A DNA stretch of 64,000 bases from an uncultured Verrucomicrobiales bacterium (GCA_947039485.1 CAMQZC010000003.1:62001-126000), one strand, 5' to 3'; shown: positions 48,456-57,898, numbered from the stretch's first letter. Notes: generated from the letters alone by a model not told the origin. Translations and numbers: made by a program.

Positions 48456-48698
48456 CTATACCTCTTTGCGCGTCTCCCGTTTGCGGGGGTGTTTCTCTTG
48501 TTCTTGAGCAGCTTTGCCCACGTAAGCGCAGGCTGCCATTAAATGATCGATAACAGTGTGAGAGACTAACTCTGCAGATCTCTTTTTTAGCGGGGGAAAG
48601 CGAAGGGGTTCAATGGAGGTTATTTGAGCCGCGGCAGCGCCGGGGATAAACATAGACAATCCGCCTATGAGAACTGTTTTTATTTTACTCTTATTCAT
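48456..48698 (-). CDS. Small exported protein, unknown
   Basis: 80 residues. The start MNKSKIKTVLIGGLSMFIPGAAAA looks like a signal peptide; the rest is basic and polar. It is separated from the capsid gene by a terminator and so has its own promoter. It lies 13 nt before the 144-residue membrane protein gene. Confidence 0.5.
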   Translation of the reverse strand: MNKSKIKTVLIGGLSMFIPGAAAAQITSIEPLRFPPLKKRSAELVSHTVIDHLMAACAYVGKAAQEQEKHPRKRETRKEV

Positions 48699-48819
48699 AA
48701 TTTCCTATCCTTCCTGACCGGTTGCCGATTATACATCATTTCACACCATATGCCAACCCCTCAGCAATAACTCATTCAATGTCTGCAATATCCGCAAAAC
48801 ACACAACACACAACAAAAA

Positions 48820-48852
48820 AAGCCCCGTCTTCCACAATAGGAGACGGGGCTT
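48820..48852 (-). terminator. Terminator after the major capsid gene
   Basis: AAGCCCCGTCT (48820-48830) pairs with AGACGGGGCTT (48842-48852), 11 bp, followed by seven T on the minus strand. Strong. It would isolate the high-expression capsid transcript. Confidence 0.9.
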
Positions 48853-48875
48853 GACAATGGGAAGAAGCCCGCTAT

Positions 48876-49919
48876 TTAGACAATAATATTCTCAAGGCAA
48901 GGCAGGACAAAAGTCGTCTCCTTATCCTTACGAGAAGCGCCCATCATACCACTACCAATGAGGCGTTGGCGCACATCCACCTTCGTATTAACATCGAGCA
49001 TCTCAAATTGGGTATCCTTCCAGATACCGACGCCCACACGATTTTTGAGCCATGCGCAGCACATACGAGCACCCGCAACATCCGCGCCAGCCTTATTCTT
49101 CGTCGTCATCGTTGGGAGCATATTAGACACGATAAAGGTGACACCGAGCTTGGGATTGAGAGCCACATCGCCCGCATCACCGAGAGAATCAAAGCCATAA
49201 TCACGATTCATCGAGATCTCATAAGATTGAAGCTCACGCTTCACCGCCGGAGAAATCGCCACACAAATCGTACCCTTTTCGACAGGATCAAAGGCATCCA
49301 TCGTTTCCAGCTTCGCCTTGAGGTAGAGCAAACGATCCACAAACGTGCCAGCGAGATTAGAGCTCACACCCTTACCCGAGCTAGCAAAGTCAATAGGAAT
49401 CAGATTATCGCCACCATAAGCGAGATCGAGCAGCTCCTTATCAGTACCCCCCGCGCCAACATAATTGGTACCAAGAATACCGCCAAGGAAGCCCTCATCA
49501 GCATCAGTTTTGAGGCGATAAAGCCCCGTAGTAGCATCCTTGGTCACACCGAGGAACACCTCATCAAACATACGGCGAGCAGCCGCAACCATCTGAGACT
49601 TGATGCGAGCGAAGTTCATCTCCAGCGGCTGCATATCCTTGAGCACATCACGGCTCAGAACCTGCGAATCATAGAACTTACGATATCGCATCGAGCGCTT
49701 ATCGTACTTCGTGATAGAATCGACAATATCCACATTGTAGCCCGTATACTCACGCATAGAGGTACCGCCATGAATAGGCCACTCGTAGCGTTCGCCTTCG
49801 ACGTCGCTAATAATTTCTGCGTGACCCGCAAATCGGGAGCGCAACTGCTGAAAGGCGACATCGAACTGATTGCTGTACTTAGTACGCAGCATCTGAATAT
49901 CCTGTAGTGTTGGTTTCAT
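48876..49919 (-). CDS. Major capsid protein
   Basis: 347 residues. The N-terminus MKPTLQDIQMLRTKYSNQFD and the C-terminal block ARMCCAWLKNRVGVGIWKD match the podovirus-type phage capsid family also seen in the orphan at 16893. It follows the scaffold gene and is followed by a strong terminator, the usual arrangement for an abundant shell protein. Confidence 0.85.
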   Translation of the reverse strand: MKPTLQDIQMLRTKYSNQFDVAFQQLRSRFAGHAEIISDVEGERYEWPIHGGTSMREYTGYNVDIVDSITKYDKRSMRYRKFYDSQVLSRDVLKDMQPLEMNFARIKSQMVAAARRMFDEVFLGVTKDATTGLYRLKTDADEGFLGGILGTNYVGAGGTDKELLDLAYGGDNLIPIDFASSGKGVSSNLAGTFVDRLLYLKAKLETMDAFDPVEKGTICVAISPAVKRELQSYEISMNRDYGFDSLGDAGDVALNPKLGVTFIVSNMLPTMTTKNKAGADVAGARMCCAWLKNRVGVGIWKDTQFEMLDVNTKVDVRQRLIGSGMMGASRKDKETTFVLPCLENIIV

Positions 49920-49964
49920 AATATAATTACTTCGTTAGTTGTTGTTGTTGTTGTTTTGTTTTAA

Positions 49965-50759
49965 TCAAATCATCGCAGAATTATAGCGACTATTGACTTC
50001 TCCCCATCGAGGGTCAGAAGGATTGTGGAAGGCGGAATGGTCAGGATTATTAGGATTACTCATCACATCGGAAGCCCAAGACTTATCAGAGCTAGAGCCC
50101 GCACGCAGCCCAGCGGCAGGTTTCGCGCCAGTAGCCGACATCATCGAATGGAGCAGGCGATAACCCTTAGGAGAGTTAAACACCACCATATCATCCTTAC
50201 TCAGACCCGCCTTAGCGCGAATTTCCGCCTTGTAAGACTCCACCGCCTGCTTATTAATCGAGTAGTCCTTGCCCCAGTCATTCTTCAGAGCAGCATCCGA
50301 GGCCACCATATTAGAGTACTCCGCCTCCTGCATACTCGCCACCGTCTGCTCGAGCAGCTTCCCGGCAGCATCAGGCGCAATACCCGCCGCCACACAGTGA
50401 GGAGTCACCAAATTGAGGAAAGCCGCGTCAGGCGCAAAGCCCTCTGAGAAACTCAAGGCATAGGGTTCCTCTTGCTGAGTTTGCGGCGTATCCGCAGCAT
50501 CAGAGGCAGCATCAGAGGCAGCATCATCGGCATCATCGGCGAGCAGCTCGCCCGCCCCCACAGACTCAGCGCCATAGGCATCCATCAGATCTTTAGCCGT
50601 CGATGAAGGAGGAGTATCCCTCGCCGCCTCATCGCCAGAGACATGAGAGATCGCAGCCTGAGATGACATCTCTGAGCTAGCAGCCACCTCACTACCACCA
50701 GCCATATCAGGCTCAGGATAGCGAAGCACGTATCGTTGTAGAATCAATGTAGTATTCAT
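49965..50759 (-). CDS. Capsid scaffolding protein
   Basis: 264 residues, acidic and low in complexity in the N-terminal half (DDADDAASDAASDAAD), with a helical middle and a C-terminus ending NPSDPRWGEVNSRYN. Scaffold proteins of T7-like phages share this composition and precede the capsid gene. A GTT triplet repeat lies between the two genes (49937-49954). Confidence 0.8.
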   Translation of the reverse strand: MNTTLILQRYVLRYPEPDMAGGSEVAASSEMSSQAAISHVSGDEAARDTPPSSTAKDLMDAYGAESVGAGELLADDADDAASDAASDAADTPQTQQEEPYALSFSEGFAPDAAFLNLVTPHCVAAGIAPDAAGKLLEQTVASMQEAEYSNMVASDAALKNDWGKDYSINKQAVESYKAEIRAKAGLSKDDMVVFNSPKGYRLLHSMMSATGAKPAAGLRAGSSSDKSWASDVMSNPNNPDHSAFHNPSDPRWGEVNSRYNSAMI

Positions 50760-50770
50760 AGTATATCGTA

Positions 50771-50834
50771 TTTAATAATTTAATAATTTAATAATTTAAT
50801 AATTTAATAATTGGGTAATTGGGTAATTGGGTTA
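50771..50834. repeat. Tandem 8-bp repeats between the 97-residue gene and the scaffold gene
   Basis: Five perfect copies of TTTAATAA are followed by TTGGGTAA, TTGGGTAA and a partial third ending at the stop codon of the 97-residue gene. All units are 8 bp. This is the whole spacer upstream of the scaffold, apart from 11 bp. Confidence 0.9.
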
Positions 50835-51125
50835 CGGCTTATATTTCTCGCGCAACTGACGCAAATACAAGCACATCTCGCGGTACGCATCGCGGCGCAT
50901 AGCATCCAGCGGGTCATATTGGTGAGCCTTCCCCTGAAAGCAAGGCAAATGCACCTCAAATCGCGCCTCAAGATGAGCCAGACAACGCTCATCTACGCAG
51001 TTAGCCACATGAGCCCAATCCGCCTTAAGCCGAGCCAGCATAGCGACTTGTTGAGCCGATCCCTCCAAGGGATCCGCCGCATCCTCAATACCCGCGAGCG
51101 CCGCCGCAACAGAACAACGACTCAT
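50832..51125 (-). CDS. Small phage head protein, unknown
   Basis: 97 residues, helical and soluble (MSRCSVAAALAGIEDAADPL). Its start overlaps the portal stop by 4 nt and it precedes the scaffold, so it belongs to the head module. No family is recognised. Confidence 0.6.
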   Translation of the reverse strand: MSRCSVAAALAGIEDAADPLEGSAQQVAMLARLKADWAHVANCVDERCLAHLEARFEVHLPCFQGKAHQYDPLDAMRRDAYREMCLYLRQLREKYKP

Positions 51126-52804
51126 CGAGCAGGAGCCTGGTTAGAATTAGTCACGGCCTGAGCCTGGGCCATGTGCTGCTGCGCAGCCGCCGCCTGATTA
51201 GCAGCCTGAGCCTGCGCCATCGCCTGCTCATTAGCAGCCCTTTCAGCGCGCAACTGCTGCACATCAGCATCCGTGAGCAAAATATCATCAGGAGCCCCCG
51301 TACTGAGGTAGAGCATTTTAATCGCCTTACCCGAGTCTAGATAATCAAGAGCCGACTGATCGCCCGTCATTTGAATATACCCGCCCAACATCTGGAAGAA
51401 ATATTCAAGCCCCGCCTTCTGACTCTGCTCGAGCGTCTGAGCAATCCTCCCCAGCAAATGCACCTTAGGCATAGCCAGCTTAAAATGGTCAGTCCCATCA
51501 TTATCGCGCACCTTGAGAGACGGAGGCTGAGTCGCCTTAACCGAATTAAAAGCACCTTGACGATAGAGAATACTAAAGACACGGTAGAGCAGCACAGAAA
51601 TATCATTTGAGAACATCGCAAAAGTAGGAGAGAAGCTAAAAGCCTGCTCATCCTGCAAAGCGCGCACCTCCGTAGCCGTCATCTGCACACTGCGCTGAGT
51701 GATAGGCTGGAGGAAAGGCACAAAGAAAGCCGCGCGGATTTTCTGTTCTTTCTCCGCAATACGATCCTTCCCCACATCATAGCGGCCCGATGTTCCCCAC
51801 TCGCGAGGCAGCCCCATCTGAGCCGCCTGAGGAGAAATAACCGTCTGCCCGCCCGCGCGGAAATCGATTTCCCCCACCTGCTCCGCAAGCTTCATAATAC
51901 GAGGGAAGGCCGCAAGATCAGAGAGAATATCCATATTATTTTCCATCTTACTCACCGAAGAGAGAGAGGACATACACTTCAGAGCCGGAGGGAAGCCCCA
52001 GACAGTACCTGGCCACTTCTCAAAACGCGTCGCCATGTAGGGGAACTCCTCATAGCCCCCCTCCTCTACAATCACGCAGGAATCGCCCTCATAAAGATAA
52101 GCCGAGATAAAGGCCATCTGCGTAGCATCCGACTTAGCCACCCCATTACCATTAGTATAACTATCGCGAGGCATCACCAAATGAATAAACTTAAACTTAT
52201 CAATATATCGAGAATCAGCGCGATCATAAGCCCGCGTCACCGAGTCAGGCAGCGCCTTGTATCCAAAGCGCGCCACAGCCTGAGCCGCAGAATATTCGAA
52301 TCGACGAGCCACCGTATTGATCACCCCGTCAGCATCCTCAGCCATCCCATAAGAGGCAATAGGAATGGAGCGAAAAATCACACCCGAGCCATCAGGCTTA
52401 GGCTCAGTGAGCACCAGAGCCGTCCCAAAAGCAACACGCGAGAGATAGCCCTCATGCATCTCCGAATAAAAATTGCTACGGCCCAGCCCCCCCAGACTCG
52501 TCTCACTCGCCTTAGAGAACCAGCGCTTATAAATATCCTCCTGCTCCTCCCCGCGAAAGGCAAACCAAGCTTGCCCCGCAGGCGTAATATAGCTATAGTG
52601 AGCCGCCGCAAGGCCATGCATCGACTCCGCCGCCACATCAACGATATCACGACGAGGCTTAACATTAGGCTCACACTCCTTAATAGCATCAAGCAGGCTA
52701 GGCATGATACGCTTGGCTAGCCAGGTCCAGAGAGGGCGAATAGACTCCATCTCATCGAGCAGAGATCGAGCAACGCGCTCAAAATATTGTTGGGAATTAT
52801 CCAT
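51122..52804 (-). CDS. Portal (head-to-tail connecting) protein
   Basis: 560 residues. The N-terminal helices (YFERVARSLLDEMESIRPLWTWLAKRIMPS), the DVAAESMHGLAAAHYSYITPAGQAWFAF core and an Ala/Gln-rich C-terminal tail fit the T7-type connector family. It forms the dodecameric ring through which DNA passes. It lies 2 nt after the amidase gene and is coupled to the next gene. Confidence 0.88.
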   Translation of the reverse strand: MDNSQQYFERVARSLLDEMESIRPLWTWLAKRIMPSLLDAIKECEPNVKPRRDIVDVAAESMHGLAAAHYSYITPAGQAWFAFRGEEQEDIYKRWFSKASETSLGGLGRSNFYSEMHEGYLSRVAFGTALVLTEPKPDGSGVIFRSIPIASYGMAEDADGVINTVARRFEYSAAQAVARFGYKALPDSVTRAYDRADSRYIDKFKFIHLVMPRDSYTNGNGVAKSDATQMAFISAYLYEGDSCVIVEEGGYEEFPYMATRFEKWPGTVWGFPPALKCMSSLSSVSKMENNMDILSDLAAFPRIMKLAEQVGEIDFRAGGQTVISPQAAQMGLPREWGTSGRYDVGKDRIAEKEQKIRAAFFVPFLQPITQRSVQMTATEVRALQDEQAFSFSPTFAMFSNDISVLLYRVFSILYRQGAFNSVKATQPPSLKVRDNDGTDHFKLAMPKVHLLGRIAQTLEQSQKAGLEYFFQMLGGYIQMTGDQSALDYLDSGKAIKMLYLSTGAPDDILLTDADVQQLRAERAANEQAMAQAQAANQAAAAQQHMAQAQAVTNSNQAPAR

Positions 52805-52806
52805 GA

Positions 52807-53325
52807 TCAGCCTATCGAGTTAAGAATACCCTTGGAAATAGCCTCAGCAATGAGCTGCGGCTGCTTAGCAAGCACCTGAGCATCAGCAGTATTACTGATA
52901 AAGCCACACTCTACCAGCACAGCCACAGGACGCGTAGCGCGCAGGATGTAGAGATCGCTGCGCTTCACCGTAGAGCTCGCACGCCCCGGCATCAGCACAC
53001 AGAGAGGAGCGGCAATGCAATCAGCCAGAGCCTTGCCCTTGGAGCTGATGTAGCAGAGGTGAGCCCCGCGAGCCGTTGAGACCGCCGAGTCACAGTGTAG
53101 GGAGATGAGCAGCTCATGGTCTGAGCAATTCACCCTATCCACCGTCGCATTGAGGTCAGCCTTATTGGACATGGACTCAAAATCAATGATCTCAGGCTTG
53201 TGCCCAGCCTCCGTCAAGAGAGCCGCGAGATGCCCCCCAATAACCGAGCTGAGCGCATGCTCCTCATACCCATTACCACGGGCACCCGTGCCGTGCGCAT
53301 GTCCAATATCAATTGCAATTTTCAT
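52807..53325 (-). CDS. N-acetylmuramoyl-L-alanine amidase (endolysin)
   Basis: 172 residues, Amidase_3 fold. Zinc ligands appear as H9 (AIDIGHAHG), a glutamate near 22 and H77 (ISLHCDS), with the catalytic E139 in VLVECGFISN. It cleaves the bond between MurNAc and L-Ala to lyse the host. No cell-wall binding domain or signal peptide is present, so it depends on a holin. Its start overlaps the holin-like gene by 4 nt. Confidence 0.92.
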   Translation of the reverse strand: MKIAIDIGHAHGTGARGNGYEEHALSSVIGGHLAALLTEAGHKPEIIDFESMSNKADLNATVDRVNCSDHELLISLHCDSAVSTARGAHLCYISSKGKALADCIAAPLCVLMPGRASSTVKRSDLYILRATRPVAVLVECGFISNTADAQVLAKQPQLIAEAISKGILNSIG

Positions 53326-53591
53326 TTATCTTTATCTTGTTCTATTAGTGATTTGTTTGCGGCTTTTGCGAGCTCACAATGTTTGCAGCCATCAATGAGC
53401 TGCTTGGTAAGTTGTACAATCATCTCATCTTTTTTGTGCAGCAATTTCATCGTATAACTCACCGCATAAATGAGCACCCCAAAGCCGCCCAGAGAGCCCA
53501 CGGCAGAGACCCAGCTCTCCAACTGCACCACACTAGGAGTAGCAGCCAAAAGCGAGCCCAGAGGGTAGGCTAAGCGCAGGAGAGCATCCAT
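53322..53591 (-). CDS. Putative holin (single transmembrane span)
   Basis: 89 residues. One membrane span (SAVGSLGGFGVLIYAVSYTM) with a charged, lysine-rich cytoplasmic tail carrying a CKHC pair. Size, topology and 4-nt coupling to the endolysin gene fit a holin. No sequence family is claimed. Confidence 0.65.
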   Translation of the reverse strand: MDALLRLAYPLGSLLAATPSVVQLESWVSAVGSLGGFGVLIYAVSYTMKLLHKKDEMIVQLTKQLIDGCKHCELAKAANKSLIEQDKDK

Positions 53592-53861
53592 TTACTTGCC
53601 CTGAATAATTTCCTGCTCAGCCACATCGCCACCGAGTAAATCTGACTCAGTGATGATTTGATAGATATCATAGACACGCGTCCACTCAACATCACTCATG
53701 CTACAGCCAACCAGCCCCAGCGAGGAGATGAGCACAGCAGCCGCCGCCAGCAGAGCCTCAGCTATCATGCCCACGTACTTGTCACTGATACCACATTTAG
53801 AGAGCAGAGCCGTCACAGGCCCCAGAGCACGCCAAGCGATTTTCTTATTATCTTTATTCAT
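53592..53861 (-). CDS. Small membrane-associated lysis-module protein
   Basis: 89 residues. A basic N-terminus precedes a hydrophobic segment (IAEALLAAAAVLISSLGLVG) that ends in C-SMS, which resembles a lipobox, though the leader is unusually long. It starts next to the holin-like gene. It could be a second holin or a spanin-like lipoprotein. Confidence 0.5.
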   Translation of the reverse strand: MNKDNKKIAWRALGPVTALLSKCGISDKYVGMIAEALLAAAAVLISSLGLVGCSMSDVEWTRVYDIYQIITESDLLGGDVAEQEIIQGK

Positions 53862-53866
53862 TATAT

Positions 53867-54427
53867 TTAAGCGTCAAAATCAATAATCACATCCGCCACC
53901 GCCGCAGGCGAATCCGCCGCATCAACCGTAGCAAAGAGCGCAAGCTTACGCGCGTAGATAGCATTCTTATGCGCAGCCAGAGCCTTAGCCAGCGTCTGCA
54001 GCTCTGCGAGCGTCAAGAGGTGAGCCACATCATCCGCATCAACAAAGGTAGCAGACTCGCCTAGGAGCATCAACCCCGTGAGATTAGCCTGAGCCTGCGC
54101 ATCATACAGAGCCGCAAAGCCCAGATCCGCGAGTTCCACCCGTGCAGGAGCCGCCAGAGCCTGAGCCTTGGCCTCCTCGATGGCCAGCTTGTGAGCCGCC
54201 TGAGCCGCCGCAAGCGGCATCTGGAGCCATTCAGAGATGATGGACTTATCCGCCTCACGCAATTGATGCGTTGTGTAGATATGAGCACGCGCACGGACTA
54301 GCTCAGGCTTCGCCCCGATACTGCGCGCGTAGGTCTCCAGCTGCTGCTCTGAGCAGTTGCTAATATAGGGCACTCGCTTTAGCACGCTAAAGTCGCCGTC
54401 CTCTTTTTTTGTATAGTATTTATTCAT
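53867..54427 (-). CDS. DUF4376-like tail assembly protein
   Basis: 186 residues. The C-terminal part FVDADDVAHLLTLAELQTLA followed by KALAAHKNAIYARK matches the DUF4376 pattern found in phage proteins near tail fibres. It lies between the receptor-binding cassette and the lysis genes. Confidence 0.6.
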   Translation of the reverse strand: MNKYYTKKEDGDFSVLKRVPYISNCSEQQLETYARSIGAKPELVRARAHIYTTHQLREADKSIISEWLQMPLAAAQAAHKLAIEEAKAQALAAPARVELADLGFAALYDAQAQANLTGLMLLGESATFVDADDVAHLLTLAELQTLAKALAAHKNAIYARKLALFATVDAADSPAAVADVIIDFDA

Positions 54428-54437
54428 GTTTTTATTT

Positions 54438-55034
54438 TTAAATCCCCGTGAAAAAGTTTGTGGAGCTTGGGTTGGAGCAGCCTAGAAACGACTTGCCCAC
54501 GATATCGTAAAGACCATATTCGCCCTTTGCTATGCTGTAGCAGGGGTGCAGGCTCCCAACCAGCTCATCCGTGGCATCCCAAAGCTCCATCAACGAGAGA
54601 CCGTTGAGCGGGGAGGCCTTGAACCCCTCACCACCCATTAGCCTCGGCCCTCTATCATCTACGAAATCCCCGATAGCCAATTGTGACTCATCACCATTAA
54701 CTAATAGTGTTAATGCTTTATAATTAATCCCAATATCGTAATTGCCAAAACACGGGGCGCGGCGAATGATTGACCAACCCCACCTATGACCGACCCCAAA
54801 AACTCCTTCATGGTTGTTGCCAATAAATTCCCGACGGTTTACCGTGCGGAAAAAACTCCAATAATCAGCCCTCGCGCGTACTTGTACCTGCAAGCGCAGC
54901 TTGCCGCCATTGGTCGCACGGAGCAGCGTAGGGTAGTCAATATATGCCACCCCGTGAGACCGCAGCTCGGAACAAGCTGTATAGCCTGCTGGCAACCTGC
55001 CACCCCCCATCATTTTAAATTGTGTTGGAATCAT
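54438..55034 (-). CDS. Receptor-binding-type protein, LamG-like, paralogue A
   Basis: 198 residues. It shares its opening with the next gene (MIPTQFKMMGGGRLPAGY versus MIPINFKPMGDARLPARY) and ends with the GEYGLYDIVGKSFL type of segment seen in jelly-roll concanavalin/LamG-like phage domains. It is likely a tail-tip adhesin variant that is anchored by the common N-terminus. Confidence 0.65.
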   Translation of the reverse strand: MIPTQFKMMGGGRLPAGYTACSELRSHGVAYIDYPTLLRATNGGKLRLQVQVRARADYWSFFRTVNRREFIGNNHEGVFGVGHRWGWSIIRRAPCFGNYDIGINYKALTLLVNGDESQLAIGDFVDDRGPRLMGGEGFKASPLNGLSLMELWDATDELVGSLHPCYSIAKGEYGLYDIVGKSFLGCSNPSSTNFFTGI

Positions 55035-55046
55035 ATAAATTTATAA

Positions 55047-55661
55047 TTAAACGAGCAAAAAACGACCTGCAGAATTATTATTAGCCTTGAATTGAGCACT
55101 CACATGGTCGTACATGCCGTAGGTCTTCTCTTCGACATCCACCACTGGCTGGTAATCCGCCAAGAGGATACCCTGCTTATCCGCAACGGAAAACGAGGCA
55201 ATATAACTACCCTCAACGTTCAAAAACCCCGTAACACCACCGTAAAAATGCCCAGCAAAAAGATATGCCGAGCCTTTGTCGAGCGTCTCCACAACTTCCC
55301 CCAAGGGATAAGTCTTGCCATTAACGCGCATCTCACGCGCTACTCCATCCACGACCCAGACCATTTCGCCAGATATGGTCACTTCGCGCAATCTAGAGTC
55401 AAAGTAAAGCGAGGCTCTATCCCCATAACTCCATCCGACAGTCAGATGGTTATGAGTCTGGCCGTTAGCCCTCTGCCCCCACACCGTCTGCCCCCAGTTG
55501 TTACCTGTCAGCGCCCAGAACACCACGGATACCACAAGCTCCCCACCGCAAAAAATGCCCGTGTCAATGTATGCGCCACCCTCCGCATGCAGCCTCTTGA
55601 CCGCGCGGTACCTCGCAGGCAACCTAGCGTCGCCCATAGGCTTAAAATTGATCGGAATCAT
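55047..55661 (-). CDS. Receptor-binding-type protein, LamG-like, paralogue B
   Basis: 204 residues. After the N-terminal tag comes AYIDTGI, then beta strands, DYQPVVDVEEKTYGMYDHVS and a C-terminal NNSAGRF, the usual order in LamG-like jelly-roll domains. It is 12 nt from paralogue A, and in the same reading order as the BspA-type gene. Confidence 0.68.
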   Translation of the reverse strand: MIPINFKPMGDARLPARYRAVKRLHAEGGAYIDTGIFCGGELVVSVVFWALTGNNWGQTVWGQRANGQTHNHLTVGWSYGDRASLYFDSRLREVTISGEMVWVVDGVAREMRVNGKTYPLGEVVETLDKGSAYLFAGHFYGGVTGFLNVEGSYIASFSVADKQGILLADYQPVVDVEEKTYGMYDHVSAQFKANNNSAGRFLLV

Positions 55662-55713
55662 ATAAATTTGATTTATGTTTAATTATTCAAACTAGAATGA
55701 AGAAGCAAGCTTT

Positions 55714-56376
55714 TCATGATATCACCTGACTGTATACTATTGTCCAGCCTTTGGCTTTAGCTGCCTCCACGTGCGCTAAAGTTAAAGCTGGCACTCGGTC
55801 ATAACCAATTTTGTGCTTGTTTTCTACGTATGGCGCACGATTTGGCAGACTATTCTCAATAAATAATGATATATTCTCAGCAGACATTGCCGCACATCCA
55901 TCAAACATTCGCCAAGCCGTCACCAAAGCATTGCATCTCCACTCATTGAGCGGGGAATTGAACAGGACTCCATCCAGCAAGCACTCATTCATATTTGTCA
56001 CCTTGGAGACATCCATAGTCTCCAAGCCATGCGGCAACTCCCTGCCGCCCCAGCCATTCAGCAGCGCCCAAAATGTGCCCCACATATTGGTCACCTTTGA
56101 GGTATCCCATTGTGAGATATCACCCTTATAACTCGCCATGCGAAAAGCGCAGCTGAGATTGGTCACAGACGAGGTATCCCATCGCGAGATATCCCCATGA
56201 AACGAGCCGTACCTGAAGTCAAAAACGCTTTGTAAACTCGTAACCTGAGACGTGTTGATGTAGTTGAGATCTGCGAATTTCCCAAGGCGAGCAATACCCT
56301 CATCAACCAAGGCCTCAATCGTATCATTCGTTGCGTAAACACCGCCCCCTAAGGGCTTTAAACTCATCGGAATCAT
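55714..56376 (-). CDS. BspA-like leucine-rich repeat protein with a tail tag
   Basis: 220 residues. It opens MIPMSLKPLGGGVYA, the same short tag as the two LamG-like genes. It then carries DUF285/BspA-type repeats (GDISRWDTSSVTNLSCAF, GDISQWDTSKVTNMWGTF, MDVSKVTNMNECL). Such repeats are usually cell-surface adhesins in Bacteroidota and others, so their use in a phage cassette is notable. Confidence 0.75.
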   Translation of the reverse strand: MIPMSLKPLGGGVYATNDTIEALVDEGIARLGKFADLNYINTSQVTSLQSVFDFRYGSFHGDISRWDTSSVTNLSCAFRMASYKGDISQWDTSKVTNMWGTFWALLNGWGGRELPHGLETMDVSKVTNMNECLLDGVLFNSPLNEWRCNALVTAWRMFDGCAAMSAENISLFIENSLPNRAPYVENKHKIGYDRVPALTLAHVEAAKAKGWTIVYSQVIS

Positions 56377-56476
56377 CTTATTATCTATTATTTATGCGTA
56401 TATTATTTAATCGCCGCCAAATTTTGACCGATTCGAGAGCCCACGCACACAAACGCCAAGCATCAACAAGCAATCA

Positions 56477-57895
56477 TCACACACTGTAACTCTGATTGAT
56501 GTAGGTACGCGCTCCCTCACTGCGCAGCGCGAAATAATGCCACTTGCCAATAGCTAGATCTGCAGGAGGCAAACCGTCCACCGTATCTATCCAAAGCCAA
56601 GTTGTCGGCCAGACAATGCCAGCTGTGACCCCCTCCATCGCATTAGTCAAGTCCAGACCAATCTCACAAGTCCAGCACTCGCCAGAGGGAGCGATGAATG
56701 ACGCGGTGGACATATCCGCGTCAGTGAGGACTAATAGCTTATAGAGCTTGCCCGCATCAAGGGCTCCCCCCAGGTATATGGCACCAGCGTCATGCACCTC
56801 CATCTTGCCCGGTCTGATGTCGTTAACCGTGGCCAACGCTACCTCGTTGAGCGTGGCAGAGCCGTGGATGTAGACATTCTCGAGGCGCGCATGGCTGTTG
56901 CTCGCAGGTTGTATAATGATATCGCCATCGTTCGCGCCATAGGTTCTAATGCAGGCGCCGCCCGCGAACTGAATAGTTGCCACCCCCGAGGCTGTGCCAT
57001 CAATCGCAGCCGTCCATGCAGGCTGAGCGCCATCACAAGTTGCAATTAAATTAGTCAAGCCCTCATGCTCCGTTTGAGAAAGATGAGCTAAGCCATCGTC
57101 ACTGTGAGCATTAAAAACAGAGGCATCAACCTTAGTGCTCAAGCTACTCACCTCCGCATAAATAGGCAGCTGGATATAGCTCTCCACCACCAAGCCAAGC
57201 AGGTGATTGATTATCGACCTACCTTGAAGGCGAGATATCCCATCCGCCTCAGAAGCAGGCACGCAACGCCCCCCCGCAAGCACCGATCCGTTAAAGCTCT
57301 TATCAGCAGCTAGGCAAGGATATACGCGCATATGTTTACCCTCAAGAAGCTCTCCGCTAAATAACCATAAGCCAAATCCGTTAACAACCTCCGTCACCGC
57401 ATTAGTAGAGATAGCCACATCAACCCAAGAGCTCGCATCATCACTCATCTGTACCCCTAAGTAGATAGACTCGCTAGACTCGCAGTCATGCGAGCGAAAG
57501 GGTATTTTGATCGAGTGAAGCTTGCCTGTAACCAGATAGCTTTGATTGATGATCGCGCAACGCCAAGCAACATTGGAGCTACCATCTGCGACCGTCGAGC
57601 ACTCCGTTGACTCCCTGCGCAGGAGAGCATCATCAATAAGCTCAATGACATCCTCCTCCCTCACGCCCCCACCTACCGCAGAGGCAGGGGCTGAACTAAA
57701 AGACTCCGTCACCGTATAGTGACCAGAGCAGACCACAGACACCGACGCTGAGACCGCCACAAACGAAAGAGCAGAGCCATCGCCCGGATGAGACAAAAGA
57801 GTGTAAGTAACCCCATCCAGCGAGGAGCTAATCTGCGCTGGAGCATCAGCAAGCACCACATAGAGCTTGCCCGTAATCGTATTAATAGTATCCAT
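56477..57895 (-). CDS. Tail fibre/tail tip protein
   Basis: 472 residues, beta-rich and Ser/Thr-rich, with low-complexity SSAPASAVGGG near residue 70. The middle has a short helical heptad-like part (EVSSLSTKVDASVFNAHSDD). The C-terminal third contains repeated beta strands (GSATLNEVALATVNDIRPGK). It is first in the receptor-binding cassette. No family is recognised with certainty. Confidence 0.6.
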   Translation of the reverse strand: MDTINTITGKLYVVLADAPAQISSSLDGVTYTLLSHPGDGSALSFVAVSASVSVVCSGHYTVTESFSSAPASAVGGGVREEDVIELIDDALLRRESTECSTVADGSSNVAWRCAIINQSYLVTGKLHSIKIPFRSHDCESSESIYLGVQMSDDASSWVDVAISTNAVTEVVNGFGLWLFSGELLEGKHMRVYPCLAADKSFNGSVLAGGRCVPASEADGISRLQGRSIINHLLGLVVESYIQLPIYAEVSSLSTKVDASVFNAHSDDGLAHLSQTEHEGLTNLIATCDGAQPAWTAAIDGTASGVATIQFAGGACIRTYGANDGDIIIQPASNSHARLENVYIHGSATLNEVALATVNDIRPGKMEVHDAGAIYLGGALDAGKLYKLLVLTDADMSTASFIAPSGECWTCEIGLDLTNAMEGVTAGIVWPTTWLWIDTVDGLPPADLAIGKWHYFALRSEGARTYINQSYSV

Positions 57896-57898
57896 AAA

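Noticed and set aside
50771-50834. CRISPR-like array
   Set aside because: The 8-bp units are contiguous without spacers, and no cas genes are nearby.
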